From contig NZ_CP036262.1 in the NCBI RefSeq assembly GCF_007741495.1, positions 4,712,001 to 4,776,000 of the forward strand: a stretch of 64,000 nt of DNA, in the 5' to 3' direction. Below the pieces are notes generated by a model that saw only the letters and a list, made by a program, of their open reading frames with translations, did no database searches and was not told where the DNA came from. This document shows positions 52,297-62,913 of the stretch, one piece after another (position 1 is the first letter of the stretch; every line of letters begins with the position of its first letter). The DNA is from Roseimaritima multifibrata (GTDB taxonomy: Bacteria > Planctomycetota > Planctomycetia > Pirellulales > Pirellulaceae). Position numbers and translations under genes: made by a program.

Positions 52297-53349
52297 CTAC
52301 TTTGATTCGCTGGGTCTAGTGGGTCGTGTTGGATTGTACTGGCAACAATCGGCGGGGCAGACGTCGTGCCAGGGTCCTAAATCACCGATGGCGACGCGTT
52401 CAACCTCGCCTGATTGTCGCTCAATGATCAGGTCGGCAATCATTGAAACGAACTGGGGATCGACGCCCACGGTTTTGGATCGAGAAAAGGCTATGCCGCG
52501 TTCTTTGCATAAATCGGCCGCCTCATGATCGAGATCATAAATGACCTCCATGTGGTCGCTGACGAATCCGAGCGGGACAACCACCAACCGCTCCAATTTT
52601 TCGCGATCATCGGCTTCGGCAATCCAATCACAGACGTCTGGTTCCAGCCATGGCTGATGCGGCGAACCGCTTCGCGACTGATAGACCAGTTCCCAATTTT
52701 GGTTTCCGACGTTCTCCGCAACCAGTCGGCTGGCCTCTTTCAACTGGCGTTCGTAATCGCAGTGATCCGCCATCGACATGGGAATGCTGTGAGCGGTGAA
52801 CAACACTTTCGTTGTCGCCGGATCGGCCTGCAATTCCTCCAACGAATCTTTTAGATTTCTGGCGACGGTCTGAATGAATTTTGGATGATTGAAACCGAAC
52901 CGAAGCTTGTCGATCTGCGGCGCATCCTCTCCGACCGTGCGACAGGCTTCGGCTAGGTTTTCACGATATTGCCGGCACCCGCTGTAGCTGGAAAACATAT
53001 TGGTAAAAAACGCCAGCGTACGGCTGCAACCATCCGTTTTCATCTGCTGCAACGTATCACTTAGCATTGGATGCCAGTTGCGGTTGCCCCAATAGATCGG
53101 CAGTTCGATCCCGCGTTGTTCGAATTCTAGTTTCAGTGCTTCCAGGAGCAGTCGGTTCTGCGAATTGATGGGGCTGACACCTCCGAAACTGCGATAGTGT
53201 TCGGCGACCTCCAGCATCCTTTCACGTGGTACGGGCTTTCCTCGCAATACGTTTTCCAAGAAGGGAAGCACGTCGTCCGGTCCTTCGGGTCCTCCAAACG
53301 AGACGAGAAGAAATGAATCGTAGGAAGTCGCCGAAGTCGTTTCGTGCAC
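52297..53349 (-). CDS. hemH: Ferrochelatase
   Basis: 350 residues, the family's normal length. Ferrochelatase inserts Fe2+ into protoporphyrin IX (or coproporphyrin). Diagnostic segments: FLLVSFGGPEGPDDVLPFLENVL, YRSFGGVSPINSQNRLL, catalytic His in KVLFTAHSIPMSMADHCDYERQLKE, PWLEPDVCDWI, and the acidic LVVVPLGFVSDHMEVIYDLDHEA with the conserved Glu, ending in CPADCCQYNP. The C-terminal Cys pair could hold an iron-sulfur cluster, as in some bacterial homologues; not proven. It is a single gene on the minus strand. Confidence 0.95.
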   Translation of the reverse strand: MHETTSATSYDSFLLVSFGGPEGPDDVLPFLENVLRGKPVPRERMLEVAEHYRSFGGVSPINSQNRLLLEALKLEFEQRGIELPIYWGNRNWHPMLSDTLQQMKTDGCSRTLAFFTNMFSSYSGCRQYRENLAEACRTVGEDAPQIDKLRFGFNHPKFIQTVARNLKDSLEELQADPATTKVLFTAHSIPMSMADHCDYERQLKEASRLVAENVGNQNWELVYQSRSGSPHQPWLEPDVCDWIAEADDREKLERLVVVPLGFVSDHMEVIYDLDHEAADLCKERGIAFSRSKTVGVDPQFVSMIADLIIERQSGEVERVAIGDLGPWHDVCPADCCQYNPTRPTRPSESK

Positions 53350-53400
53350 CAGGAGTAACCTTATGGATCAAAAATTGTATGGAAGAGTCAGTGAACTTAC

Positions 53401-55140
53401 TCAGGATGAAGGTGTTGCAGCGGGCAACGCCTGCAACGTGTCAGCAATCTCGTGCGGGTGAACTCCACCGACCTCGTCGGGCATCGCCCGCAACTGCTCC
53501 AGCGCCTCTTCGCGGTCCGCTGGTTTTGAAACGGGAGTCCAGTATTGATAGACCGCTCGAGCCACCGGGGCCGCGGGCTCACCGGCCGACATCGTCATCT
53601 TTTCTAACTGGTGCAGCACGAGCAACGGAATCTCCTCGAAGGTGTACCTCTTGATCCGTCCATTGACCTGCAACTTCAAATGATCCTGCGACACTTCGCT
53701 GATGGCAACCTCAAGCGTCGGAGCCAACTGCAAAGTGTTGCCGGATTTTAGATCGCCCAACGCTTTCTTGATTCCACCCAGGTAATAATCGGCCATCTCG
53801 GCGACTTCAAACCACTTGTCCGCCGCCGCGATTTGGGCCGCGGTCTTGGCCTGACGTTGTGCGTTTTCCGCAAGCGGTTTCACCTGCAGCCAGTTCCGCT
53901 TCAAAAAAGCATTCTGAGCCGCCAACAACGCTGCGTCACCCTGCTTAATTTCGGCATCTGACGGAGCTGGGGGCGCGGGTGGCGGAGTCGGCGTAGGCAT
54001 AGGCGGTTTAGGCAGAGACGCCACGGATAGATCGGGCGTAACCTCAGGCTGCATTGGCATCGAGGGTTCTTGCATGTCCGGCTGCGACGGCGTCTCCATC
54101 CCCGCTCCCATCCCGTTGCCTGCGGCCATTGGCATCGCACTTGGCATCGGTTGATTTGAAGTTTCAAACGGGGCGAGGTCCGCCGGCGGCTTGGTCGATT
54201 TCCGAGGCCCCATCGATCCCATAATCGAATCGGAAGGCTGCGCGCGCGGCCGGTCCCGCGGGACGGGGGCAGCCGCCTGAGCAACTTGCGGCTGAGTGGT
54301 CAATTGCGATTCTCGCTCTACCAGGTAATAAGCTGCACCACCGATCCCTCCCAACATCAACAGCACGACCGCTGACAACAGGATCATAGGAGCTCGGCTA
54401 GTGCGGCGGCGACGGACCGATGATTTCGGGGCACTGGCCAGCTGAGCAAACGCCATATCTCCCCCGGAGCCCGCATTCCCGTTGTCGCCACTGGAGGGAT
54501 TTGCCGTGCCAGCCTGGAGCATCGAAACCGTAGGGTCAAACTGAATCGATTCAACTGCTGGCGATTCGGCCTGCGGTGATTCAACCTGAGCCGGTTCGAC
54601 GGCTGGATCTGACAAGCCTGCCATTCCCAGCCCCGATCCGCCTGGCTCTTGATCGTCAGGGTCAACGGTATCCGTTAAAGCGTCCGCAAATTCGGGCGTG
54701 TCATCGATGGAATGGACCGATGTTGGCAGCGGAGGTGGCTGCCGAGGGCGAAGCCCGGCCGAGCGAGCCGCAGCGGCTTCGATATCAAACGGTGCCAGGG
54801 GATCCGATTTGGGCAGCAAACCGGCCAGAGGATCCGAATCGGCTTCACTGATCGGAGCGGAGCGACGCTTTCGGCTTTGGCGTAATTTGGCGTCATACGC
54901 GGCCCTCGATTCAGGGTCGATCAACAGACGCCTCGCTTTGGTCACCGCCGTTGCCGCCCGACTCCAAAGAGCTGGCTCGGTCGCCGCCTGATTTTCCTTC
55001 AGCCGACGAACCACGCCTCCAATTGCCTGCTCAATCCGCTCCGGATCGGACTCTCCTGCTTGGAGGCCAAAGATCTGGTAGGCGTTGGGTTTTTCGGTGT
55101 TGGGATCAATCCCCAACAATTCGGCGAGGGATTCTGCCAT
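53401..55140 (-). CDS. Membrane protein with J-like N-terminal domain and long disordered linker, unknown
   Basis: About 579 residues from ATG 55140 (MAESLAELLGIDPNT); a frame open up to 55191 would overlap coaX. Residues ~15-95 resemble a J-domain (YQIFGLQAGESDPERIEQAIGGVVRRLKE ... ARRLLIDPESRAAYDAKL) but lack the HPD motif, so it cannot stimulate DnaK in the usual way. A membrane helix at ~260-285 (MILLSAVVLLMLGGIGGAAYYLV), a Pro/Met-rich linker, then a C-terminal domain (~380-560) with a helical start (ALLAAQNAFLKRNWLQVKPLAENAQRQ). Such proteins are typical of Pirellulales; function unknown. It starts 48 bp after coaX. Confidence 0.75.
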   Translation of the reverse strand: MAESLAELLGIDPNTEKPNAYQIFGLQAGESDPERIEQAIGGVVRRLKENQAATEPALWSRAATAVTKARRLLIDPESRAAYDAKLRQSRKRRSAPISEADSDPLAGLLPKSDPLAPFDIEAAAARSAGLRPRQPPPLPTSVHSIDDTPEFADALTDTVDPDDQEPGGSGLGMAGLSDPAVEPAQVESPQAESPAVESIQFDPTVSMLQAGTANPSSGDNGNAGSGGDMAFAQLASAPKSSVRRRRTSRAPMILLSAVVLLMLGGIGGAAYYLVERESQLTTQPQVAQAAAPVPRDRPRAQPSDSIMGSMGPRKSTKPPADLAPFETSNQPMPSAMPMAAGNGMGAGMETPSQPDMQEPSMPMQPEVTPDLSVASLPKPPMPTPTPPPAPPAPSDAEIKQGDAALLAAQNAFLKRNWLQVKPLAENAQRQAKTAAQIAAADKWFEVAEMADYYLGGIKKALGDLKSGNTLQLAPTLEVAISEVSQDHLKLQVNGRIKRYTFEEIPLLVLHQLEKMTMSAGEPAAPVARAVYQYWTPVSKPADREEALEQLRAMPDEVGGVHPHEIADTLQALPAATPSS

Positions 55141-55187
55141 GAGTCGGTTCAACGTAATTAGGAGGTTTGCAGCCCTTCTATCATAGC

Positions 55188-56036
55188 TCAAACGTAAATC
55201 AAGCGATTGATAGCATCCCTCATCAGGTCGGGTTCAAGGCGGTACTGGGATTTCAGCCAAGGGGCAATTCGAGGGGCATCCCCCCCGGTCAACCATAGTT
55301 GGACGCGAGTGGCCGATTCCAGTTCCACCTGCTGAACAAAACGATCAATCGCCGCGGCCGCACTGGTATAGACTCCCACGGCGATCGCCGATTCGGTATC
55401 CATCCCCGGAAATGAGGGGACCGACGTGGCGGGCTGAGGGGACAAATGCTGCTGAATGATCGATTCAACAGCGGCTGAAAGGGCTGGAATATGTTCCCCA
55501 AGCGACTGCAATTGCAACTGAACGCCCGGCAGGATGGCTCCTCCGCGGAATTCTCCTTCCACACCGGTCCAGTCGATGGTCAAAGCCGACCCAGCGTCGG
55601 CGACGATCGTCGGCCCCGGTTCGCCACGGCGATTGTTTTGCCATGCCACCCAACTGGTTAACAGTCGATCGATTCCGATCTTCTGCCGAGCAGGAAGCCG
55701 AGTTCGGAGAGGAACATCGGCCGAGGAAAGGACCCGAAAACGATCGCTCGGGAAATGCGACGTGATCCGGTCGCAAAATCGACCGGTGATGGTCGCCTGG
55801 ACACTGGCGATCACCCACTCGACGGCGGGCTGAGCACTAGCGATCGGCAGCGAATGGACCAGTTGATCCCGCCACTGCATGACGCGATCCAGCCACGCAG
55901 CCGAACGAATCGCCTGCTGGTCGGCCAGGGAGAGACCTTGCTGCCAGTCGGCCGCTGCTCCCAAAGCCCAACATTTGACGCGCGTATTCCCCAGGTCGAC
56001 TCCGATGCACAAACTTTCGACCGGATCTTGGCTCAC
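55188..56036 (-). CDS. coaX: Type III pantothenate kinase
   Basis: 282 residues. First step of CoA synthesis: phosphorylation of pantothenate. Motifs: [16 protein letters not shown] (N-terminal acidic ATP/Mg loop), [23 protein letters not shown] (G-x-D-R), [15 protein letters not shown] and [22 protein letters not shown]. The order of these segments and the length fit CoaX rather than types I or II. Its start overlaps obg's stop by 4 bp, so the two are co-translated; in many bacteria obg and coaX are not neighbours, so this is a lineage feature. Confidence 0.94.
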   Translation of the reverse strand: MSQDPVESLCIGVDLGNTRVKCWALGAAADWQQGLSLADQQAIRSAAWLDRVMQWRDQLVHSLPIASAQPAVEWVIASVQATITGRFCDRITSHFPSDRFRVLSSADVPLRTRLPARQKIGIDRLLTSWVAWQNNRRGEPGPTIVADAGSALTIDWTGVEGEFRGGAILPGVQLQLQSLGEHIPALSAAVESIIQQHLSPQPATSVPSFPGMDTESAIAVGVYTSAAAAIDRFVQQVELESATRVQLWLTGGDAPRIAPWLKSQYRLEPDLMRDAINRLIYV

Positions 56037-57190
56037 TTCGTGCCTTCTCCGGGAACGTCTTTCGCTTGCAGGTCATCACACAGCTGAGCCGTAGGCCCGG
56101 CAAGATGTGGTGGCACCCGTCTTGGTTTTTCAGGAGCCGGTTCGTCAGGCTCCTGTGGCCTATCCGTTTCGGACAGCAACAGCGAAGGAGTCCCTTCGGG
56201 CCGAGCTTCATCGAGCGCTTTGGTTACCGTTCGCAACAATTCATTTAATCCCTCGCCCGTCACCGCACTAATCCGGTAGACAGGGTGACCAAGATGTTCT
56301 TGAAGTGCTACTTGAGCTTCTTGACTGCTAGGCAATTCGGCCTTGGTGACGGCAACGATTTCCGGACGACCGGCCAAATCTTCGCTGTAAGCGTCCAGTT
56401 CGCCTCGAATCGAAATGTAATTCTGCAGCGGGTCGGTTTGATCGTTCGGTTCAGGCTCGACCAAGTGCAGCAGAATCCCAGCCCGTTCAACGTGCCGCAG
56501 GAACTCGTGCCCCAAACCGACCCCTTCGCTAGCTCCATCGATCAGTCCTGGAATGTCGGCCAGCACAAACGATCGTTCGGCGTTGGCCCGGACCATTCCC
56601 AGATTGGGATGTTTGGTAGTGAACGGATAATCGGCGATCTCGGGACGTGCTTTGCTTAATCGGCTAAGCAGCGTGCTTTTGCCGGCGTTCGGTTTGCCGA
56701 CCAAACCGACATCGGCGATCGATTTCAATTCCAAGATCACTTTACGTGATTCCCCCAGTTCCCCGCGTTGGAACTGCCGCGGAGCCTGATTCGTCGAACT
56801 CTTAAAGTGCGTATTTCCATAACCACCTTTGCCGCCACGAGCGATCACGATGGAATCCCCCGGTTCGATCAGGTCCTTGATAACGAACCCATGCTCAGCA
56901 TCGATCACGGCGGTCCCTGGTGGAACCTGCAGCGGCATATCTTTCCCACGACGCCCGTGACAGTCAGCACCTTGGCCTGGCATCCCTTTCGGAGCGCGCC
57001 AGTAGTACCGTCCCTGGAACGCAGACAGACTGTTAACACCAGCAACCGCGGTCAAGGTAATACTGCCACCATGACCACCATTCCCGCCATCGGGTCCCCC
57101 TTTGGGGATATAGATTTCGCGGCGAAAACTGGCACAGCCATCGCCACCTTTCCCTGCATGAACTTCGATTTCAACGCGGTCGACAAACAT
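56033..57190 (-). CDS. obg: GTPase Obg (ribosome biogenesis)
   Basis: 385 residues from ATG 57190 ([26 protein letters not shown]), the universal Obg start; longer frames to 57289 are not needed. Gly-rich OBG domain ([37 protein letters not shown]), G domain with [14 protein letters not shown] (G1), [12 protein letters not shown] (G3) and [10 protein letters not shown] (G4). The tail ends with a charged, Pro-rich segment instead of a full OCT domain. It acts in 50S assembly. rpmA lies 400 bp upstream on the same strand, the usual neighbour of obg. Confidence 0.95.
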   Translation of the reverse strand: MFVDRVEIEVHAGKGGDGCASFRREIYIPKGGPDGGNGGHGGSITLTAVAGVNSLSAFQGRYYWRAPKGMPGQGADCHGRRGKDMPLQVPPGTAVIDAEHGFVIKDLIEPGDSIVIARGGKGGYGNTHFKSSTNQAPRQFQRGELGESRKVILELKSIADVGLVGKPNAGKSTLLSRLSKARPEIADYPFTTKHPNLGMVRANAERSFVLADIPGLIDGASEGVGLGHEFLRHVERAGILLHLVEPEPNDQTDPLQNYISIRGELDAYSEDLAGRPEIVAVTKAELPSSQEAQVALQEHLGHPVYRISAVTGEGLNELLRTVTKALDEARPEGTPSLLLSETDRPQEPDEPAPEKPRRVPPHLAGPTAQLCDDLQAKDVPGEGTK

Positions 57191-57589
57191 GAGGGCAATG
57201 CAGCTTTCTAATGATTTGATGAGTGGTGGAGGCTTCCAGCTGACGTTCCCAACAGCCAGGGCAGGGGAACGTGCGAACCAAACGAGCAACCGCTCGAATG
57301 TTTATCGAAGTGGAGTCCCCATCCGCTTGCCGCATGCCTTCACGGGCGATGAACGTCAACGAGAGCGACTACACCGATGCGGTAGTCCTTCTGACGTAAG
57401 CAAGGGGGCCAGAAAAGATCCGCAATAAAACCCTGTCTGTATCGTCAAGAAGGGAGCGTTCTTTGGCAAATGCCCAAGGGAGTTCCCTCAAGCAAAGAGT
57501 GCATCACTAAAAGACCACAAAGATTCCGCGTGACGCAGTGCTCAACAGAGGAGGCCTACGACACGCGTTCAGAATGTTTTGTGGCGTAC
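57191..57589. other. Intergenic between rpmA and obg
   Basis: No gene; unusually long for the rpmA-obg pair, which is normally tightly linked. Probably includes a separate obg promoter. A few low-quality plus-strand frames are not supported. Confidence 0.5.
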
Positions 57590-57850
57590 TTACGCAGCTT
57601 CGACGGCTACAGCGTCTACGTTGATTCGGCGACCTTTTCGGTCAAAACGAACAACCCCTTCGGTCAATGCGAACAGGGTGTAGTCATTCCCCATGCCGAC
57701 ATTGGCACCTGGATGGAATTTCGTACCTACCTGACGAACCAAGATACTACCTGGAGTCACTTTCTGGCCACCAAAACGTTTCACACCACGACGTTGTGCA
57801 TTACTGTCGCGTCCGTTACGGCTGGAGCCCTGTCCCTTTTTATGTGCCAT
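57590..57850 (-). CDS. rpmA: 50S ribosomal protein L27
   Basis: 86 residues. [52 protein letters not shown] is unmistakable L27; residues reach into the peptidyl-transferase centre. No N-terminal extension of the Firmicutes type. rplU (L21), its usual upstream neighbour, is absent from the 119 bp upstream and from the window, since the next gene there is a secreted protein of unknown role. Confidence 0.97.
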   Translation of the reverse strand: MAHKKGQGSSRNGRDSNAQRRGVKRFGGQKVTPGSILVRQVGTKFHPGANVGMGNDYTLFALTEGVVRFDRKGRRINVDAVAVEAA

Positions 57851-57969
57851 CGTCTCTGTATTCGGTTGAGGATCGCCTGCCTTCAGGCCTTTGAAACGTT
57901 CCGGGAATCCGGCGGATTCCGATAAACGTCAGCGATCGGTGATATGGATTGGATTGTTAGCCCCAAAGA

Positions 57970-58959
57970 TTAGCGGTAAACCCACTGATAATCAAGCCGC
58001 TTTGTCAGCCCGTACTCGTCCAAAATTTCCTTCTGCTCTTTAGCATTGGAGAAGGCGGGAATCCCAAAGCGAATTTCATCGTCGGTCTGCCGCATCGTAT
58101 CGCCGGGGCGATAGAAATTCAGCTGGAGCGTTTTCTTCAGCAACGTGACTTTGTTGTCCTTGCTTTCTTCCCGTTTGAAGGCGTTGGTCAACCCCGATAC
58201 GTAGACCGAAAAGAAGTCAATTTCAGGGTCAACGTCTTCCCAGGTCGCCAATCCCCAAACGCCAGGAGACGAAGGGTCGGTAGCTAACTTGATCGGCTGA
58301 GAACTGATTTCGACCGTATTGTAGAGCGGGGCCGTGATTTTCTCGCGGGTAGCGATCACGTCTTTAACCGCTGGCAAAATTCGGTCCAGATACTCTTTTC
58401 CTGTCACGTGATTGGACAACACGATCAACGGCAAGAAGCGTCGCGACTTGTAACTAACCGCTTCGATCCTTCCATACGGAGTGTTGCTGCTGCTATCTTC
58501 GGCGGCTCGCAGGTCCCCCCCCAAGTAACGGACTCGAAAGACCATATACCAGATCAGCTTGCGTTTCATGCGGCCGTCGGGCTGAGGCACGTCGGCATAG
58601 ATCTGACGAAGCGGTTTGAAGGCGAATTCTAGCGAATAGACTTCGCGGCGAAGAATCACCTGGCGAGCCATTTCGGGCAGGGTTCGCGTTCGCGGGTCAC
58701 TGTAGGGACGACCATCCTTGAATTCGGGAGCTTTCCACGCGATTTCGGGATGGGCATCGATAAAATCACGCAGCGCGATCGGCCCCGTAAAGGTCTCTTC
58801 CGCTGTCGGCTGAGGCGGGATAATTGTCACGGTCCCAGGAGCGAACAACGTCGATTCAACTCGAACCGCGGGCAATTTCGAATCTTGCCCACTGAGAATG
58901 GGCTGCACAGTCAACGCCAGCAACAGGCCAGCGGCGACAATAAATAGGTTCGATTTCAT
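57970..58959 (-). CDS. Secreted protein, planctomycete-type, unknown
   Basis: About 329 residues from ATG 58959, which opens a signal peptide (MKSNLFIVAAGLLLALTVQPILSGQ); ATG 58971 is also possible. The mature part is beta-rich: PIALRDFIDAHPEIAWKAPEF, IWYMVFRVRYLGG and VEISSQPIKLATDPSSPGVWGLATWEDVDPEIDFFSVYVSGLTNAF. It recurs in Pirellulales genomes, but I cannot assign a function. Transcribed towards rpmA. Confidence 0.7.
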   Translation of the reverse strand: MKSNLFIVAAGLLLALTVQPILSGQDSKLPAVRVESTLFAPGTVTIIPPQPTAEETFTGPIALRDFIDAHPEIAWKAPEFKDGRPYSDPRTRTLPEMARQVILRREVYSLEFAFKPLRQIYADVPQPDGRMKRKLIWYMVFRVRYLGGDLRAAEDSSSNTPYGRIEAVSYKSRRFLPLIVLSNHVTGKEYLDRILPAVKDVIATREKITAPLYNTVEISSQPIKLATDPSSPGVWGLATWEDVDPEIDFFSVYVSGLTNAFKREESKDNKVTLLKKTLQLNFYRPGDTMRQTDDEIRFGIPAFSNAKEQKEILDEYGLTKRLDYQWVYR

Positions 58960-59090
58960 GCTAGAGACCATCAGGCTCGGCGAAAGCTAGGACAAAAGGA
59001 CCCCCTCGGCAGTCCCTCTCGAGGGACGCCTCCAATGGCGGTCCTTTCTCAGTTTAACTGCTGAGAACAAAAACACTCATCATTATCTGT

Positions 59091-60536
59091 CTATCGCTGC
59101 GTTTTTGCAGCAGATGTTGGCCGAGAAGCGGCTTGCGTGTCAGGCTTCGCAGCAGCATCCCCTTCCTCTTCCTGTTCTTCATCGGTACTCGGCGATGCGA
59201 CGGTCAAGAACCGCAAAGACTGCACGAATTGCTCGTCCGCCCCCGCAAACGCCTCTTGGTTATCCGCCGCCAATGTGAACGTGGCCAAAATCCGGCGTCC
59301 ACTATCGTCACTGCAGTGTGCAAAAACCCAATGGACGGGGACCCCTTCGGCGACACCCATCGCATGAGCCCGAGCGATTCGCAGATCGCTGCCGTTCGCC
59401 AATTCCGAGGCGGAAATCCACTCTCTGAACTGCTCGCCCAACGATTTTTTGATGTCCGCCTGCAGCGCTTCCAGGGTCAACTGGCGACCCGCGTCCAACG
59501 AGGGCAGGTGACGAACATCGCACTGGGCAATGTCGCGGTCCTGATCGACCATCCGCATCGTCGACAGGCTGCTAGACTGGGAAATCATTTGCCAGCGACG
59601 ATCCATCAAAACGCCATACCGCCCGGCAGTGCTGTAAAGATTGACCAACAACTGAGCTGGTTTGGGCGTATCGCCAAGCGGTTTATCAAGAACCGTCACC
59701 ACGTCGGTCAGTGGTTTACGCAGAACCTTAATCGTTGCGGAAAGCTCGAAACCAGGTTTTGCTTTGCCGATCTGACGACGCTCACGGAGTGCGATCGCAA
59801 CCCAAGAACAGAACTTGGCCTTACGATCGAAAGTGATTTTGCCAGCCAAATCGATCACCGTCGGGACCCCATCGGTCGATCCCTGCACGGTTCCGGTCCA
59901 CTCAAATCGAGCTGATTTGTCGTCGACGGAAACCAATTTCGAAACGACATCCTGCTCCTGAATCGCATCCATATCCAGCAATTGGCGGAGGATTTCGGTA
60001 TCAAGCTTGTACTCTGCTCCGATCGCCAACGGTTCGGTCGGAAGGGCTTGATCGATCACTAGACTGTTGACAGGAATTTCCAGCAAACTGACTTCTTCGT
60101 GAGTCAGATACGCACTGGCGGCATAGGAAACACTGCGGCCCTCGGTCAGATGGACAGCCGTGTGCTTCGCCGAATCACGCAGTTCGAGACGACTGGGGGT
60201 TCCGGAGGTCGTTCCCTGGCTCATCGCGGTGTGGTAGTAACGGCGGGCTCCGCGCGGTTTTTGATCATCTTTCACAGAGAGACGCTCCTCATAATCGAGG
60301 ACCGAATCGTAGGCGATTGGCAACTGACGAACCCGTTCTTTAGAAACCAATTCGTTCTTAGCTAAGTCAATGTTCCCTTTTAATTCCATCTCGATCCGCA
60401 CCCGACAAGTCGGATGCAGGACGGGGGTGAAAAGATACTGCTCGTCGCTAGGTGCGGCATAAGAAGCCTTGCGCAAACCTCCAGCCAGCGAAGCGACCGC
60501 GAGTCCATTCAGCAGAAAATTGCGTCGTTTCATCAT
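59091..60536 (-). CDS. Tat-exported secreted protein, unknown
   Basis: About 481 residues from ATG 60536. The twin-Arg N-terminus MMKRRNFLLNGLAVASLAGG is Tat-like. The body includes LRQLPIAYDSVLDYEERLS-type regions and many LAGKITFDRKAKF/beta-strand segments, ending in an Ala/Thr/Lys-rich disordered tail (EEEGDAAAKPDTQAASRPTSAAKTQR). No known domain found. A Lys/Arg-poor, acidic composition suits an extracytoplasmic protein. It lies on the minus strand after a 60-bp gap that separates it from the other secreted unknown only loosely. Confidence 0.65.
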   Translation of the reverse strand: MMKRRNFLLNGLAVASLAGGLRKASYAAPSDEQYLFTPVLHPTCRVRIEMELKGNIDLAKNELVSKERVRQLPIAYDSVLDYEERLSVKDDQKPRGARRYYHTAMSQGTTSGTPSRLELRDSAKHTAVHLTEGRSVSYAASAYLTHEEVSLLEIPVNSLVIDQALPTEPLAIGAEYKLDTEILRQLLDMDAIQEQDVVSKLVSVDDKSARFEWTGTVQGSTDGVPTVIDLAGKITFDRKAKFCSWVAIALRERRQIGKAKPGFELSATIKVLRKPLTDVVTVLDKPLGDTPKPAQLLVNLYSTAGRYGVLMDRRWQMISQSSSLSTMRMVDQDRDIAQCDVRHLPSLDAGRQLTLEALQADIKKSLGEQFREWISASELANGSDLRIARAHAMGVAEGVPVHWVFAHCSDDSGRRILATFTLAADNQEAFAGADEQFVQSLRFLTVASPSTDEEQEEEGDAAAKPDTQAASRPTSAAKTQR

Positions 60537-61242
60537 TCCATTGCTTTCGAAACACAAGAAAATCTGTCCAAGCCACTCCTTCCTTGGAGCCCCGGCGAGT
60601 TACTCAAATCGACCAAATGTCGGCAATATCTCCATTAATTCAGGCAGATTGAAACAGCGTTCTTTGAATGCCGTACTGCCAAATAGACAGACGTGCAGCC
60701 CCGCTTTTACATTAATTGCAAACGAAATGTACAAATTACAGCGCACACGGGCTTTACGGGCAACCGCAAAACAGTCAACTAAAAAAACGCAAAGCATTCT
60801 GTACTAGACACTTACGCTATTGACAACAAAGAAGTTGGTCCGATTCGACGCAAACGGCGCGAAATTTCCTAATACTCCCTTACGAAAGACGTGATAAGCT
60901 CCACCGGTCGCCTCTACCGAGGGGATCAGTGGGCAACACTCGGCAGATCAGCGATCGACTTGGAAGTTCCCTATGATGAGGTTGCGATAGCTACAGCGGC
61001 TGTATCAAGGGCAGCCGAACCTTTTTAGAACTTTTGGGTCTTTTGATGGAGAGAGCGGACGCTTTTTCGCGTCTATGTAGAAGGACGAAGAACACATAGC
61101 AGTCGGCATGGAGCCGGCAAGTCATTACAATGGTGCTTCACGAGGAAGTGTCCCCCGGGCTTACTGAGTATTGATCGAGCGACCCGCCGGGGTCGCATGG
61201 ACGTTTCGGTCGAGAATACTCCCAGACTGGGATTGATGTGCG
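60537..61242. other. 706-bp leader of the sigma factor gene, with a terminator-like hairpin
   Basis: No protein gene. Hairpin CGGCTG (60997-61002) / CAGCCG (61012-61017) followed by TTTTT at 61022-61026 resembles a rho-independent terminator, 220 bp before the sigma-factor ATG. A TTGACA box occurs at 60825. A small RNA from ~60830 to 61026 or an attenuator for the sigma factor are possibilities. Confidence 0.45.
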
Positions 61243-62913
61243 ATGCACGAAGAATATCGCGACGAAAATATTAAACAACTGCGCGACCAACAGGTCCGTT
61301 TCGCTCCTCGAGCTAAAAAGCTTGAACAGGCGATGCGAGCGGAGCAGCTATTGGCTGATCTAGAAGACAGCCGTAGTTACTCTTTTGATTTTGTCTGCTT
61401 CCGGATCACCGATTATCGGCCCGAACTGTCGCAGCGACGCAATATCAAAGGAGCCGATCTGAAGTATGACCTTCGTCTATTCGTCGAAGACATGTCTGAA
61501 GCTGCAGACATCACGATCGAAGAAGCGAACGAGTCGGTCCATACCGTCGGCGACCTGAGCCGCATGTTCAGTGTATCGACCAAAACCATCAGCCGTTGGC
61601 GAGACCAAGGCTTGGTAAGCCGCCGGTTTGTCGTCGGTGGACGCAAACGCGTCGGATTCCTGCAAAGCAGCGTCGAGCGATTTGTTGCCAAAAATGGCGC
61701 AAGAATCCGCCGTGGCGAACGCTTCAGCCAATTAAGCGACGAAGAGAAGGGTGAAATCATCGAACGCGCCAGACAGCTGGCCGAATCGGGAGCCAGCCTT
61801 TCCGAGGTGACTCGCTGCTTGGCAGAACAGATGCACCGGAGCCCCGAAACGGTCCGCTACACGCTGAAGAATTACGATGCTGAAAACGCCTCCTTGGCGA
61901 TTTTCCCCAACCATCGTGGGACTTTGACCGAAGAGGACAAGCGTTCGATCTTTCAACAGTTCCATCGCGGTTCGACGGTCAATCAATTGTGCAAACGCTA
62001 CGGGCGGACTCGCAGTAGCATCACCCGCATCTTGGTTGACGTTCGAGTGGCTCGGACGATGGAGTTGCCGCTGGACTACATGTACAACGAAGACTTCGAG
62101 GATGCTTCTCGCGAACCTGAATTCCTAGGTGAAATGCCAGCGCTGGATCCAGCATCCAGACGACAACGCGTTCCTGCAGACCTGCCTCCTTACTTGGCCG
62201 CTTTGTACGACGTGCCTCTGCTGAATCGCGAACAGGAATACCACCTGTTTCGCAAGATGAACTACTTGAAGCACAAAGCCAGCCAGCTTCGTGAACAATT
62301 GCAGAACAGTGCGGATCGCGCGGCGGTCATGGAACAGATTCATGACCTGTACGAGCAAGCTGTTGCGGTCAAAAACAAGATCGTGCAGTCGAACCTAAGA
62401 CTGGTCGTTTCCATCGCGAAGCGGCACATGAACAGCACGGACGATTTCTTCGCACTCGTAAGCGATGGCAACATGTCATTGATTCGAGCCGCCGAGAAAT
62501 TCGATTATGGGCGCGGAAACAAATTCAGCACCTACGCCACTTGGGCGATCATGAAGAATTTCGCACGCACGATTCCTTCGGAATTCAAGCACCGTGATCG
62601 ATTCCGCACCACCGCGGAAGAGCTGTTCCTGGCTCAAAGCGATAATCGAGGCAATCCGTTCGTCGAAGAATCGACCCAGCGTCAACGTCAACGCGAAGTC
62701 GGTCGCATCCTGAATCGCTTGGATGAACGTGAGCAAAAGATCATTAGTGCTCGCTTTGGCCTAGCCAAAGGCAGCGAGCCACTAACGCTGAAAGAAGTTG
62801 GACAGGAAATGGGCGTCACCAAAGAGCGAATTCGCCAATTGGAAGCTCGGGCCCTGAACAAACTTCGCGAAGCCGCAAGCGAAGCGAAAATCGACGTCGA
62901 ACTAGGCAGCTAG
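61243..62913 (+). CDS. RNA polymerase sigma-70 family factor with N-terminal HTH
   Basis: 556 residues. The C-terminal 250 residues are a group 2/3-type sigma-70 protein: region 2 (QSNLRLVVSIAKRHMNSTDDFFALVSDGNMSLIRAAEKFDYGRGNKFSTYATWAIMKNFARTI), region 3, region 4 (LDEREQKIISARFGL ... TLKEVGQEMGVTKERIRQLEARALNKLR). Ahead of it lie ~240 residues absent from standard factors: a MerR-like HTH at ~104-140 (HTVGDLSRMFSVSTKTISRWRDQGLVSRRFVVGG) and a second HTH near 230 (TVNQLCKRYGRTRSSITRILVD). This layout is known from planctomycetes. Region 1.1 is missing, so it is an alternative sigma factor. The N-terminal HTHs may tie its activity to a ligand or a target site. Confidence 0.9.
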   Translation: MHEEYRDENIKQLRDQQVRFAPRAKKLEQAMRAEQLLADLEDSRSYSFDFVCFRITDYRPELSQRRNIKGADLKYDLRLFVEDMSEAADITIEEANESVHTVGDLSRMFSVSTKTISRWRDQGLVSRRFVVGGRKRVGFLQSSVERFVAKNGARIRRGERFSQLSDEEKGEIIERARQLAESGASLSEVTRCLAEQMHRSPETVRYTLKNYDAENASLAIFPNHRGTLTEEDKRSIFQQFHRGSTVNQLCKRYGRTRSSITRILVDVRVARTMELPLDYMYNEDFEDASREPEFLGEMPALDPASRRQRVPADLPPYLAALYDVPLLNREQEYHLFRKMNYLKHKASQLREQLQNSADRAAVMEQIHDLYEQAVAVKNKIVQSNLRLVVSIAKRHMNSTDDFFALVSDGNMSLIRAAEKFDYGRGNKFSTYATWAIMKNFARTIPSEFKHRDRFRTTAEELFLAQSDNRGNPFVEESTQRQRQREVGRILNRLDEREQKIISARFGLAKGSEPLTLKEVGQEMGVTKERIRQLEARALNKLREAASEAKIDVELGS

